A stretch of 15,760 bases of DNA from an uncultured Eubacterium sp. (lineage in GTDB: Bacteria; Bacillota; Clostridia; Lachnospirales; Lachnospiraceae), in assembly GCA_934316925.1 (NCBI GenBank), contig CAKREC010000045.1:1-15760 (forward strand), in the 5' to 3' direction. Within the stretch, counting starts at the first letter, position 1. Each line of letters begins with the position of its first letter. Shown piece after piece: positions 8,072-15,760 of the stretch. The position numbers were made by a program, and so were the translations under genes. The notes beneath the pieces were generated by a model. The model worked only from the letters and a program-made list of their open reading frames with translations. It did not search any database and was not told where the DNA came from.

Positions 8072-8120
8072 AATAAGAGATTTAGGCATAAATCAGATTT
8101 TTGAAAGGATATTACATGAT

Positions 8121-9938
8121 ATGTCAGTCATTAAAAAAAGTCATATTCGAAATTTTTGTATCATTGCACATATTGATCACGGCAAATCCACGTTAGCGGA
8201 TCGTATTATTGAGAAGACAGGACTCCTTACTTCCCGTGAGATGCAGGCGCAGGTACTGGACAATATGGAATTGGAAAGAGAACGCGGGATCACCATCAAA
8301 TCACAGGCGGTCCGTATTGTATATAAAGATAAGGCGGGAGAGGAATACTTATTCAATCTGATCGACACACCGGGACATGTGGACTTCAATTATGAGGTAT
8401 CGAGAAGTCTTGCAGCCTGTGAAGGGGCGATCTTGATCGTAGATGCAGCACAGGGAATTGAAGCGCAGACACTTGCAAACTGCTATATGGCGATCGACCA
8501 TGATCTGGAGATCATGCCGGTCATCAATAAGATCGATCTGCCAAGCGCAGAACCAGAACGTGTGATCAATGAGATTGAAGATGTTATTGGGATTGAAGCA
8601 CAGGATGCGCCGTTGATCTCGGCAAAACTGGGAACCAATATTGAAGATGTATTAGAGCAGATCGTTCACAAGATCCCTGCTCCACAGGGAGATGAGACAG
8701 CGCCGCTGAAAGCGCTGATCTTTGACTCATTATATGATGCTTATAAGGGCGTTATTATTTTTTGCCGTATTTTTGATGGAACGGTAAAAAAAGGAACCAA
8801 GATACACATGATGGCTACCGGACTGGAAGAAGAAGTAGTTGAAGTAGGTACTTTTGGTGCCGGACAGTTTATTCCCTGTGACGAATTATCAGCGGGTATG
8901 GTTGGATATATCACAGCCAGCTTAAAGAACGTAGAAGGTACACGGGTTGGCGATACCGTGACGGATGCGGACAATCTGTGTGATGAGGCATTGCCTGGAT
9001 ACAAACAGGTGCAGCCGATGGTTTACTGTGGATTGTATCCAGCCGATGGGTCCAAGTATCAGGATCTTCGGGAAGCACTGGAGAAGTTACAGCTCAATGA
9101 TGCTTCTTTGCAGTTTGAAGCGGAGACTTCGATCGCGCTTGGTTTTGGTTTCCGTTGTGGATTTCTTGGACTGCTTCATTTGGAAGTGATCCAGGAACGC
9201 CTGGAGAGAGAGTATGGACTGGATCTTGTTACAACAGCACCGGGAGTTGTATACCATGTATACAAAACAAATGGAACGATGGTGGAAGTGACCAATCCAT
9301 CCAATCTGCCGGATCCGTCGGAGATTGAACATATGGAAGAACCGATCGTAGAAGCGGAGATCATGGTTACGACAGAGTTTGTAGGTCCGATCATGAAATT
9401 GTGTCAGGAACGCCGCGGTGTATTCATTGACATGCAGTATATGGAGCAGACAAGAGCATTATTGCGTTATACACTTCCGCTTAACGAGATCATATATGAT
9501 TTCTTTGATTCCTTAAAATCAAGATCGCGAGGATATGCTTCCTTTGATTATGAGATGAAGGGTTATGAGACAGCAAGCCTTGTTAAGCTTAATATCCTGA
9601 TCAATAAAGAAGAGGTCGATGCGCTTTCTTTTATTGTGCATGAGAGTTCTGCTTATGAGCGGGGAAGAAAGATGTGCCAGAAACTGAAAAATGAGATTCC
9701 AAGACATTTGTTTGAGATTCCGATCCAGGCAGCGATCGGCAATAAGGTCATTGCCCGTGAAACGGTTAAGGCAGTGCGAAAGGATGTACTTGCCAAATGT
9801 TATGGTGGTGATATTTCCCGCAAACGAAAGCTTCTTGAAAAGCAAAAAGAAGGAAAGAAGCGCATGAGACAGATCGGAAATGTGGAGATCCCACAAAAGG
9901 CGTTTATGAGTGTCCTGAAACTGGATGAAGAAGAGTAG
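8121..9938 (+). CDS. lepA: Elongation factor 4 (LepA), ribosome back-translocase GTPase
   Basis: Translational GTPase that acts on the ribosome during initiation/elongation stress. From Met at 8121 (605 aa, normal for the family) the G motifs are: G1 AHIDHGKST (16-24), G2 RGITI (55-59), G3 DTPGH (82-86), G4 NKID (136-139), and G5 SAK. The LepA-specific C-terminal end is present ([18 protein letters not shown]), which separates it from EF-G, and there is no EF-G domain IV. The frame is open further upstream to an ATG-less region starting with TGTGG, but 8121 is chosen because GAAAGGAT lies 8-10 nt before it and family alignments begin with a few residues before HIRNF. First gene of a probable lepA-hemW-punA-mtaD operon. 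Confidence 0.97.
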   Translation: MSVIKKSHIRNFCIIAHIDHGKSTLADRIIEKTGLLTSREMQAQVLDNMELERERGITIKSQAVRIVYKDKAGEEYLFNLIDTPGHVDFNYEVSRSLAACEGAILIVDAAQGIEAQTLANCYMAIDHDLEIMPVINKIDLPSAEPERVINEIEDVIGIEAQDAPLISAKLGTNIEDVLEQIVHKIPAPQGDETAPLKALIFDSLYDAYKGVIIFCRIFDGTVKKGTKIHMMATGLEEEVVEVGTFGAGQFIPCDELSAGMVGYITASLKNVEGTRVGDTVTDADNLCDEALPGYKQVQPMVYCGLYPADGSKYQDLREALEKLQLNDASLQFEAETSIALGFGFRCGFLGLLHLEVIQERLEREYGLDLVTTAPGVVYHVYKTNGTMVEVTNPSNLPDPSEIEHMEEPIVEAEIMVTTEFVGPIMKLCQERRGVFIDMQYMEQTRALLRYTLPLNEIIYDFFDSLKSRSRGYASFDYEMKGYETASLVKLNILINKEEVDALSFIVHESSAYERGRKMCQKLKNEIPRHLFEIPIQAAIGNKVIARETVKAVRKDVLAKCYGGDISRKRKLLEKQKEGKKRMRQIGNVEIPQKAFMSVLKLDEEE

Positions 9939-9948
9939 GAATGATTCT

Positions 9949-11070
9949 ATGGGAATAGGCATTTATATTCACATTCCTTTTTGTGTGAAAAAATGTAAGT
10001 ATTGTGATTTTTTGTCATTTTCGACAAGGGAATGGGAGCCGGAATACATCCGGCATCTCGTTCTGGAAATGCAACAGTGGAAAGAAGTCGTGTCTGCTCA
10101 TGTAGTAGACACGATTTTCATAGGTGGTGGAACTCCTTCTGTTTTATCATTAACCAATATGGAACGCATGCTTCGGGGGATTTGCGATATGTTAAGCGAT
10201 CGACCGGTTGCAGAATTTACGGTGGAGTGCAATCCGGGAACAGTCGATGAAGAACGGCTATTGCTTATGAAACAGTATGGCGTCAACCGGTTAAGTTTTG
10301 GGATTCAATCCGCTGTGGATCAGGAATTGCAGAATCTTGGAAGGATCCATACATTTTCGGAAGCAAAAGAGTCTTACGATCTCGCAAGAAGATGTGGCTT
10401 TGAGAATATCAATCTGGATCTTATGTCGGCAATTCCCGGGCAGACATTGTCATCCTATGGACATACACTGGATGAAATCCTGGGGCTGTCTCCGGAACAC
10501 ATATCCTCCTATAGTCTGATCATAGAAGAAGGAACTCCATTTTACAAGCTGTATCAGGATCAACCACCAGTGGATGAAGATACGGACCGGCTTATGTATG
10601 AGCTTACCAAAGAAAAATTAGCTGAGTATGGGTATCAGCGTTATGAGATCTCGAATTATGCAAAGCAGGGCTATTCCTGCAGGCACAATTTAAAATACTG
10701 GCGTGGCGAAGATTATCTTGGTTTTGGTCTGGGGGCTTCTTCACTGTGGCAGGGGAAACGGTTCTCGAATGAGCGGGATCCAAAAGCGTATTTTTCCAGG
10801 ATCCAGAATGGTGGACCGGCGCATGGAGAAGAGGAAATTTTATCGACAGAAGACAAGATGGCAGAGTTTATGTTTTTGGGGCTGCGTTGTATGAAAGGAA
10901 TTTCGATTGCCGCCTTTCAGGATCGGTTTGGAAATTCTTTGGAAGAGATCTATGGAGAAGTGATCCATAAACATATCAAAAATGGATTATTAGAAAGAAA
11001 AAATGATTCTGTTTATCTGACAGAACGTGGGATTGATGTCAGTAATTATGTTTTTGCTGACTTTTTATAA
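9949..11070 (+). CDS. hemW: HemW-type radical SAM haem chaperone (formerly HemN-like coproporphyrinogen oxidase)
   Basis: Binds haem and a 4Fe-4S cluster with SAM, and is thought to deliver haem to membrane respiratory proteins. Numbering from 9949: YIHIPFC leads into C12-x3-C16-x2-C19-x-F21. The Phe after the third Cys is typical of HemW; true HemN has a fourth Cys there. GGGTP (SAM binding) is at about 59-63, and HNLKYW at 246-251 matches the HNxxYW haem-binding motif of HemW. A C-terminal winged-helix-like HemN_C domain follows. An in-frame ATG at 9925 lies inside lepA and has no ribosome binding site. 9949 has AGGA about 8 nt upstream, formed across the lepA stop, and begins right before the conserved GIYIHIPFC; it gives 373 aa. 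The gap to lepA is 10 nt, so the two are likely translationally coupled. No haem biosynthesis genes are nearby. Confidence 0.93.
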   Translation: MGIGIYIHIPFCVKKCKYCDFLSFSTREWEPEYIRHLVLEMQQWKEVVSAHVVDTIFIGGGTPSVLSLTNMERMLRGICDMLSDRPVAEFTVECNPGTVDEERLLLMKQYGVNRLSFGIQSAVDQELQNLGRIHTFSEAKESYDLARRCGFENINLDLMSAIPGQTLSSYGHTLDEILGLSPEHISSYSLIIEEGTPFYKLYQDQPPVDEDTDRLMYELTKEKLAEYGYQRYEISNYAKQGYSCRHNLKYWRGEDYLGFGLGASSLWQGKRFSNERDPKAYFSRIQNGGPAHGEEEILSTEDKMAEFMFLGLRCMKGISIAAFQDRFGNSLEEIYGEVIHKHIKNGLLERKNDSVYLTERGIDVSNYVFADFL

Positions 11071-11144
11071 GAAAAGATGGTTTTCGACGACTTGCCGCTG
11101 AGCGGAAGCGAGGGGGATACATCTTATATAAGGAGGAAAACAGG

Positions 11145-11972
11145 ATGGATAAAGAGCGAGTAGATCAATGTGTTGCGAAGATCCGGGAAGTCACAGACTT
11201 TGAGCCGGATATTGCACTGATCTTAGGCAGTGGATTAGGCGCTTTGGCAGAACGGATCCAGGATCCTGTTATGATTGACTATCATGAGATCCCGGGATTT
11301 CCGGTTTCAACGGTTCAAGGTCATAAGGGAAGATTTATTTTTGGTTATCTTGGTAATGCAAAGGTCGTTGTGATGCAGGGGCGTGTGCATTATTACGAAG
11401 GTTATCCGATGGAGGAAGTTGTTCTGCCGACACGGGTAATGGCTCGGTTAGGTGCAAAGGTGCTGTTTCTTACAAATGCGGCAGGCGGTGTCAATACAAC
11501 ATTTTCACCGGGAGATTTTATGCTGATTACCGATCAGATCAGTTCATTTGTGCCTTCTCCATTGATCGGAAACAATGAGGATACGTTTGGCACACGTTTT
11601 CCTTCGATGGATCAGATTTATCAATGGGAGCTGCAGGACTGTATTTGCGAAGCGGCAAAACAGGAAGAGATTTCATTGCAAAAGGGAATTTATCTTCAGA
11701 CGACAGGACCCAATTATGAAACACCGGCAGAAGTGAGAATGTTTCGCAATCTGGGTGCCGATGCGGTCGGAATGAGTACAGCTGTTGAAGCGATTGCTGC
11801 GTGTCATATGGGGATGAAAGTCTGTGGTATATCGTGCATCACCAATATGGCGAGCGGTGCCAACAAAACACCGCTGAACCACAAGGAAGTAAGCGAGATC
11901 GCAAACCGTGTTGCTCCGTTGTTTGAGCGGCTGGTTCAGTCTGCGATCAATAAGATGAATGAAAGGATATAG
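11145..11972 (+). CDS. punA: Purine nucleoside phosphorylase, trimeric 6-oxopurine type
   Basis: Cleaves inosine, guanosine and their deoxy forms with phosphate to base plus (deoxy)ribose-1-phosphate. The 275 residues show the family landmarks: GSGLG (28-32, phosphate loop), QGHKGR (58-63), QGRVHYYEGY (78-87), NAAGGVN, GPNYETPAE with E192 in the purine site, GMST with S211 (phosphate), and ITN with N234. Asn at that place fits 6-oxopurine specificity; methylthioadenosine phosphorylases have Asp there. The ATG follows AAGGAGG by 8 nt. There is a 74-nt gap after hemW with no terminator that I can see, and only 3 nt to the next gene, so co-transcription with the deaminase is very likely. The Bacillus subtilis counterpart is often called pupG. 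Confidence 0.94.
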   Translation: MDKERVDQCVAKIREVTDFEPDIALILGSGLGALAERIQDPVMIDYHEIPGFPVSTVQGHKGRFIFGYLGNAKVVVMQGRVHYYEGYPMEEVVLPTRVMARLGAKVLFLTNAAGGVNTTFSPGDFMLITDQISSFVPSPLIGNNEDTFGTRFPSMDQIYQWELQDCICEAAKQEEISLQKGIYLQTTGPNYETPAEVRMFRNLGADAVGMSTAVEAIAACHMGMKVCGISCITNMASGANKTPLNHKEVSEIANRVAPLFERLVQSAINKMNERI

Positions 11973-11975
11973 AAT

Positions 11976-13247
11976 ATGAATATTCGTTTTTATAATGCAA
12001 GAATTGTTACTATGAAGCCGGATTGCTCGCCGGAAGAGGGCGAACTTCATGTAAAAGGCAATCAGATTGCTTATATTGGAGAGAAAAAACAGGATGATGA
12101 TACAATCTGGGATCGTGAGATTGACTGTGAGCAGAATCTTTTGATGCCGGGCTTTAAAAATGCGCATACACATTCTGCGATGACGTTTTTACGTTCCTAT
12201 GCGGACGATCTACCATTACAGGAATGGTTATTTGACCGGGTGTTTCCAATGGAGGCAAAACTGACCAAAGAGGATCAGATCGAACTTGCGAAATTGGGAA
12301 TCCTTGAGTACCTTACCAGTGGGATCACAGCCAATTTTGACATGTATCTTGATAACATGTGTCATGCGATCGCATCCAAACAGATGGGATTTCGTACCGT
12401 ACTTTGTGGAAGTATGAACGACTTTGGCGGCACGGTAGAAGAGACGAAAGAAGAGTACTACAAGATCAATGAAGTGTCGCCGCTGGTGTCTTATAAATTG
12501 GGATTTCATGCCGAATATACAACAAAAAGAGAATTGATGGAAGGCCTCAGCAAACTGGCGCAGGATATGAAAGAACCGGTATACCTTCATCTGGCGGAGA
12601 CGAAGAAAGAAGTAGAGGAATGTATTGGCCGGTATGGTGTCAGCCCGGTGCAGTTTCTGGATTCCATTGGTATGTTTGAATATGGCGGCGGTGGATTTCA
12701 TGGCGTCTGGATGGACGATCAGGATATGCAGATCTGCCGGGACAAGCATGTTTCCATCGTATCGAACCCATCCTCGAATGTTAAACTGGCGAGTGGTGTA
12801 GCGGACTTGTGTAAGATGTTGTCATATCAGATCAATGTTGCACTGGGAACGGATGGCCCTGCCAGCAACAATGCGCTCGATATGTTCCGGGAAATGTATC
12901 TGGCAGCTACATTGCAGAAAGTGACAAAGAAGGATGCTGCGGCAATGGATGCGATCGATGTCCTTCGTATGGCTACCGTAGGAGGTGCGGTTGCGATGGG
13001 ACTGCAGCAGTGTGACACATTAGAAGAAGGAAAACTGGCGGATGTGATCATGATCGATATGCATCGGCCGAATATGCAGCCTGAAAATAATATCCTCAAA
13101 AATATTGTATATAGCGGCAGCAAAGAGAATGTGAAGATGACCATGATCGATGGTAAGATCTTATATGAAAATGGCACCTTCCATTTGCCGGAAGATGCCG
13201 AAGAAATTTATCAGAAAGCAAATCGCATCATCAATCGAATGCGCTGA
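11976..13247 (+). CDS. mtaD: Amidohydrolase, probable 5-methylthioadenosine/S-adenosylhomocysteine deaminase
   Basis: Metal-dependent deaminase of the MtaD/SsnA/TrzN branch of the amidohydrolase superfamily. Metal and catalytic residues are all visible in the 423 residues: H64 and H66 (NAHTHSAM), H205 with E208 (HLAE), H242 (FHG), and D293 (GTDGPASNN). The order and spacing fit characterised MTA/SAH deaminases, and the HSAMTFLRSYADD segment with nearby LPLQEWL is typical. The ends form the usual beta-sandwich (residues 1-55 and about 370-423). The product would be S-inosylhomocysteine, methylthioinosine or inosine; the exact substrate cannot be read from sequence. AAAGGAT precedes the ATG by 8-9 nt. 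It starts 3 nt after punA, and its 3' end overlaps the convergent ABC-F gene by 17 bp. Alternative: another nucleoside or guanine-type deaminase of the same clan. Confidence 0.82.
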   Translation: MNIRFYNARIVTMKPDCSPEEGELHVKGNQIAYIGEKKQDDDTIWDREIDCEQNLLMPGFKNAHTHSAMTFLRSYADDLPLQEWLFDRVFPMEAKLTKEDQIELAKLGILEYLTSGITANFDMYLDNMCHAIASKQMGFRTVLCGSMNDFGGTVEETKEEYYKINEVSPLVSYKLGFHAEYTTKRELMEGLSKLAQDMKEPVYLHLAETKKEVEECIGRYGVSPVQFLDSIGMFEYGGGGFHGVWMDDQDMQICRDKHVSIVSNPSSNVKLASGVADLCKMLSYQINVALGTDGPASNNALDMFREMYLAATLQKVTKKDAAAMDAIDVLRMATVGGAVAMGLQQCDTLEEGKLADVIMIDMHRPNMQPENNILKNIVYSGSKENVKMTMIDGKILYENGTFHLPEDAEEIYQKANRIINRMR

Positions 13248-15168
13248 TTTTTTCTGCAAGCTGCTCCCATTGATCCATAGCGTCGGTGAGAGCAGCTTCT
13301 TTTTCATTTCGCTGAATCGTCAGTTCGTTTAATTTAAATGAATTGGTGGCGTTTTCCGGTGCCATAAGTTCTTCATCAAGGGAAGCGATGGCCTGTTCCA
13401 GCTGCTCAATCTGTTCTTCAATTTTCTGATACTGATTTTCTAGTTTTTTACGTTCAGCAGCCAGCTTTTTTTGCTCCTGCCAGCTCAATTTATTGTCGGT
13501 AGCCGGCTTGTCTTTTTCCGGAACAGAAGCTGTTTCAGACTGAACGTGGTGAATCTGCTCCATGGTTTCTTTTTTGTCCAGATAGTAGGAATAATTGCCG
13601 TCATAGGAAAGAAGCTGTCTGCCGGTAAGATCTAAAATGCGTGTAGCAGTTTTCTCAATAAAATATCGATCATGAGATACATAAAGAACAGTACCGGTGT
13701 AGTTATTGATCGCTGTTTCCAGAATTTCTTTTGAAGTAATATCCAGATGGTTGGTCGGCTCATCCAAAAGTAAAAAGTTAGCCTTGGACAACATTAATTT
13801 GGCAAGAGAAACACGGCCTTTTTCTCCACCACTGAGAAGATGTACCGGTTTGAAAACATCATCTCCGGTAAATAGAAAAGCGGCCAGAACATTTCGGATC
13901 GTCGTGTGATTCAGCTCTGGAAAGTCATCCTGAATTTCTTCAAAAATCGTTTTATCGTCATGAAGAACATTGTGTTCCTGATCGTAGTAACCAATCTCGA
14001 CATTGGCACCGATCACAGCACTTCCGGAGTCAATACTCTCCATACCACAGATCATTTTTAAAAGTGTCGTTTTACCGGTACCATTCTGTCCCATGACCGC
14101 AACTTTTTCGCCGCGTTTAATTTCAAAATCAATATGAGAAAATAAGTGGTTTTCGCCAAAGGATTTTCCAAAATCATGAACAGTAAGGACATCATTACCA
14201 CTGATCTTTTCCGGGGTTAATGTAAATGACATGGTTTTGTCTTCTCCCGTTGGTTTTTCTAACCGGTCGATCTTATTTAACATCTTTTCCCGGCTTTCTG
14301 CACGGCGAATGGATTTTTCACGGTTAAAGGATTTGAGTTTTTCAATCACCGCTTCTTCGTGTTTGATCTGTTGCTGCTGATTGTAATACTGGTGGATCAA
14401 AACTTCACGAAGAGCTGCTTTTTTCTCGGAATAATTGGAGTAATTTCCCGGAAAAACGGTTGTTTTGCCATGATCCATTTCTACGATCTTGTCGGCGATA
14501 CGATCCAGAAAAAAACGATCATGGGACACAACGAGTACACTTCCTTTGTAAGAGGAAAGATAGGATTCAAGCCACTTGATCGAATCAAGATCTAAATGGT
14601 TGGTTGGCTCATCGAGAATCAGAAGGTCAGGCGCAGACAAAAGGAGTTTGCCAAGTGCAACGCGGGTTTTCTGACCTCCGGATAATTCATTGATCACCTG
14701 ATGCATTTTTTCTTTTCCGAAACCAAGACCGTTGAGTACACCAAGCACATTGCTTTTGTAGGCATAGCCATCCAGAGCCTCAAAGGATGTTTGAAGACGG
14801 TGGTATCGGGACAAAAGCTTTTCGAGTTCTTCTTCGCCTGCAGAAGAAATGCGGAGTTCCAGATCCCGGATCTCTTCATCCATGGATATGATATCCTGTT
14901 TTACGGATAATAGTTCTTCATAGATGGTTTTGTCTGAGTGATAGCCCTGCTGCTGTGGTAAATACCCAAAAGTAGCATTTTTGGCGCGGACAACTTCTCC
15001 TTCGTCACAGGACAACTCGTTCATGATGATACGGAGTAAGGTTGTTTTGCCGGCGCCATTGATGCCGACAAGGGCGATTCGTTCGCCCTCATTTATATGA
15101 AAAGTACAGTCTTTGATGACTTCTTCATCACCAAAGGCTTTTTTTATGTGATTACATGCTAAGATCAT
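13231..15168 (-). CDS. ABC-F family ATPase (ribosome-associated, YdiF/Uup-like)
   Basis: Soluble protein with two ABC ATPase cassettes in one chain and no membrane domain, as in translation-factor and antibiotic-protection ABC-F proteins that bind the ribosomal E site. Cassette 1: Walker A GINGAGKT (35-42), signature LSGGQ (162-166), Walker B LLILDEPTNHLD with E187. A charged linker of about residues 235-300 (the P-site tRNA interaction motif: NQQQQIKHEEAVIEKLKSF...RRAESREKM) joins cassette 2: Walker A GQNGTGKT (360-367), signature LSGGEKGR, DEPTNHLD with E470. A C-terminal coiled coil (about 560-645, rich in Glu/Lys/Gln) is the feature shared with Uup and YdiF. All catalytic residues are intact. 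AGGAG lies 8 nt before the ATG. The short linker does not suggest a dedicated antibiotic-resistance ABC-F; a housekeeping role is more likely (inference). Confidence 0.93.
   Translation of the reverse strand: MILACNHIKKAFGDEEVIKDCTFHINEGERIALVGINGAGKTTLLRIIMNELSCDEGEVVRAKNATFGYLPQQQGYHSDKTIYEELLSVKQDIISMDEEIRDLELRISSAGEEELEKLLSRYHRLQTSFEALDGYAYKSNVLGVLNGLGFGKEKMHQVINELSGGQKTRVALGKLLLSAPDLLILDEPTNHLDLDSIKWLESYLSSYKGSVLVVSHDRFFLDRIADKIVEMDHGKTTVFPGNYSNYSEKKAALREVLIHQYYNQQQQIKHEEAVIEKLKSFNREKSIRRAESREKMLNKIDRLEKPTGEDKTMSFTLTPEKISGNDVLTVHDFGKSFGENHLFSHIDFEIKRGEKVAVMGQNGTGKTTLLKMICGMESIDSGSAVIGANVEIGYYDQEHNVLHDDKTIFEEIQDDFPELNHTTIRNVLAAFLFTGDDVFKPVHLLSGGEKGRVSLAKLMLSKANFLLLDEPTNHLDITSKEILETAINNYTGTVLYVSHDRYFIEKTATRILDLTGRQLLSYDGNYSYYLDKKETMEQIHHVQSETASVPEKDKPATDNKLSWQEQKKLAAERKKLENQYQKIEEQIEQLEQAIASLDEELMAPENATNSFKLNELTIQRNEKEAALTDAMDQWEQLAEKISAFD
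13258..13304 (+). terminator. Candidate terminator of the lepA-mtaD operon inside the antisense ABC-F gene
   Basis: Nine-bp perfect stem AAGCTGCTC (13258-13266) with GAGCAGCTT (13290-13298), loop 23 nt, followed by CTTTTTC. It starts 11 nt after the mtaD stop. On the opposite strand the same stem has no U-tract, so it would act only on plus-strand transcripts. The long loop and short T-run lower confidence. The bases also encode the C-terminal coiled coil of the ABC-F protein. Confidence 0.55.
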
Positions 15169-15205
15169 AATATTTCTCCTACTTTATTCCTTTGTTTCAG
15201 TAGTT

Positions 15206-15234
15206 ATTTTACACATAAATCGTTTATTTTGCAA
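15206..15234 (-). promoter_or_regulatory. Sigma-A promoter for the ABC-F gene
   Basis: On the minus strand TTGCAA (15229-15234), 17-bp spacer, TAAAAT (15206-15211). The leader is about 30 nt and carries AGGAG before the ATG at 15168. Confidence 0.7.
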
Positions 15235-15270
15235 TATCACAAAGTTCCTAGTAGAAAGCGGCAAGAAAGA

Positions 15271-15288
15271 TTGACAGAGATTTAACAA
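15271..15288. promoter_or_regulatory. Candidate Rex operator overlapping the rex promoter
   Basis: TTGACAG-AGAT-TTAACAA. Against the clostridial Rex site TTGTTAANNNNTTAACAA the right half is 7/7 and the left half 4/7 (11 of 14 fixed positions). The left half coincides with the -35 box, so bound Rex would block RNA polymerase. Autoregulation of rex is known in related bacteria; here it is inferred. Confidence 0.5.
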
Positions 15289-15299
15289 CTGTTTATAAT
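15271..15299 (+). promoter_or_regulatory. Perfect consensus sigma-A promoter for rex
   Basis: TTGACA (15271-15276), 17-bp spacer, TATAAT (15294-15299): an exact match to consensus at both boxes and spacing. The expected start is about 15306, giving a leader of about 32 nt that contains GGAGG (15326-15330). Confidence 0.92.
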
Positions 15300-15337
15300 T
15301 AAATTAGTATGTTTCAACAGATTATGGAGGAAAAAGA

Positions 15338-15760
15338 GTGGAAAAGAAAATTTCACTGGCAGTGATCAAACGCCTGCCTCGATATTATAGATATTTGAGC
15401 GAATTACTGGATAAGGGGATTGACCGGATTTCGTCGCAGGAACTCAGTAAAAGGATGAATGTGACTGCCTCGCAGATCCGCCAGGATTTTAATAACTTTG
15501 GAGGTTTTGGCCAGCAGGGATATGGCTATAATGTAGACCTTTTAAAAACAGAGATTGGTAAGATCCTGGGACTGGATCGAAATTATCAGGTTATCATCCT
15601 GGGGGCGGGCAATCTGGGTCAGGCTTTGGCAAAGTATGCGGGATTTGAGCGAAGAGGTTTTCATGTTTGTGGCATTTTTGATGTGAGTGCAGACAAAATT
15701 GGGCAGAAAGTAGGAAATCTTGAAGTTATGGATATTCAGGATCTTTCTCAATACGTTTCA
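15338..15760 (+). CDS. rex: Redox-sensing transcriptional repressor Rex, 3' partial
   Basis: NADH/NAD+-sensing repressor of fermentation and redox genes. The frame starts at GTG 15338, seven nt after GGAGG, and stays open for 141 codons to the window edge. The winged-helix N-terminal domain is clear: AVIKRLPRYYRYL (about 8-20), then MNVTASQIRQDF as the recognition helix region and FGGFGQQGYGYNV (the wing). A Rossmann domain follows with the dinucleotide loop GAGNLGQAL at about 90-98. The family is about 210-220 residues, so roughly the last third is outside the window. The gene is divergent from the ABC-F gene. Confidence 0.95.
   Translation, partial: MEKKISLAVIKRLPRYYRYLSELLDKGIDRISSQELSKRMNVTASQIRQDFNNFGGFGQQGYGYNVDLLKTEIGKILGLDRNYQVIILGAGNLGQALAKYAGFERRGFHVCGIFDVSADKIGQKVGNLEVMDIQDLSQYVS

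Noticed and set aside
8040..8120. N-terminal extension of LepA back to base 8040
   Set aside because: The extension covers the promoter -10 and the leader, has no RBS, and LepA homologues begin close to Met 8121.
9925..9948. Upstream ATG of hemW within lepA
   Set aside because: No ribosome binding site in front; the ATG at 9949 has AGGA at the right distance and fits the family's start.
11123..11132. Perfect palindrome CTTATATAAG just before the punA RBS
   Set aside because: Only 10 bp, all but the ends A/T, and no matching -35 box or known operator; chance is the simplest explanation.
11071..11144. Possible riboswitch, attenuator or terminator between hemW and punA
   Set aside because: Only a 4-bp hairpin (CCGC/GCGG) and a distant AAGATG/CATCTT pairing can be drawn, with no U-tract; 74 nt is too short and unlike the purine riboswitch.
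12228..12749. 173-codon minus-strand frame inside the deaminase gene
   Set aside because: Antisense shadow of mtaD, with no RBS or recognisable domain.
1..15760. CRISPR array, insertion sequence, prophage, toxin-antitoxin or defence system
   Set aside because: No regularly spaced repeats, transposase, integrase, terminal inverted repeats or known defence domains were seen on either strand.

Overview
This 15.8 kb window looks like a chromosomal segment of a low-to-mid GC Firmicute, most likely class Clostridia and plausibly Lachnospiraceae (inference). Reasons: a Gram-positive PolC replicase, a clostridial-type Rex repressor, lysine-rich bacterial Ig-like (BIG2) secreted proteins, strong AGGAGG-type ribosome binding sites, sigma-A promoters with 17-bp spacers, and a tRNA with no encoded CCA. 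There is no sign of a phage, insertion sequence, CRISPR array or plasmid function. Most of the window is core housekeeping; the least understood parts are the two BIG2 proteins and a small membrane protein.

Layout. (1) Bases 1-4273: polC, entering from the left edge without its N-terminus, ending at a bidirectional terminator (4318-4361). (2) 4366-4590 minus: an unrecognised 74-residue, two-helix membrane protein with its own promoter. (3) 4734-4805: tRNA-Glu(CTC), a self-contained unit with promoter and terminator. (4) 4948-7083 plus and 7161-7946 minus: two convergent genes for secreted BIG2 proteins, sharing one strong bidirectional terminator. (5) 7947-8120: a divergent promoter region, from which lepA, hemW, punA and an mtaD-type deaminase run rightwards (8121-13247) as a probable operon. 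(6) 13231-15168 minus: an ABC-F ATPase whose 3' end overlaps the deaminase gene by 17 bp. (7) 15338 to the right edge: the first 141 codons of rex, starting with GTG, behind a perfect TTGACA-17-TATAAT promoter that overlaps a candidate Rex operator.

How the genes work together. polC (replication), tRNA-Glu, lepA and the ABC-F ATPase (translation) serve core information processing. hemW is a radical-SAM-like haem chaperone that commonly follows lepA in Firmicutes. punA and the deaminase are nearly contiguous and make biochemical sense as a pair: the deaminase turns an adenine nucleoside into the 6-oxo form, and a 6-oxopurine phosphorylase can then cleave it. Rex senses NADH/NAD+. The two BIG2 proteins share an odd property: the mature N-terminal Ig-like region of each is very rich in lysine and has no Asp or Glu, which suggests electrostatic attachment to an anionic envelope polymer, since neither has an LPxTG signal or an SLH domain.

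I did not find a convincing new multi-gene system. The observations most worth a second look are the acid-free BIG2 proteins, the terminator lying inside the antisense coding region of the ABC-F gene, and the Rex operator candidate on rex itself.
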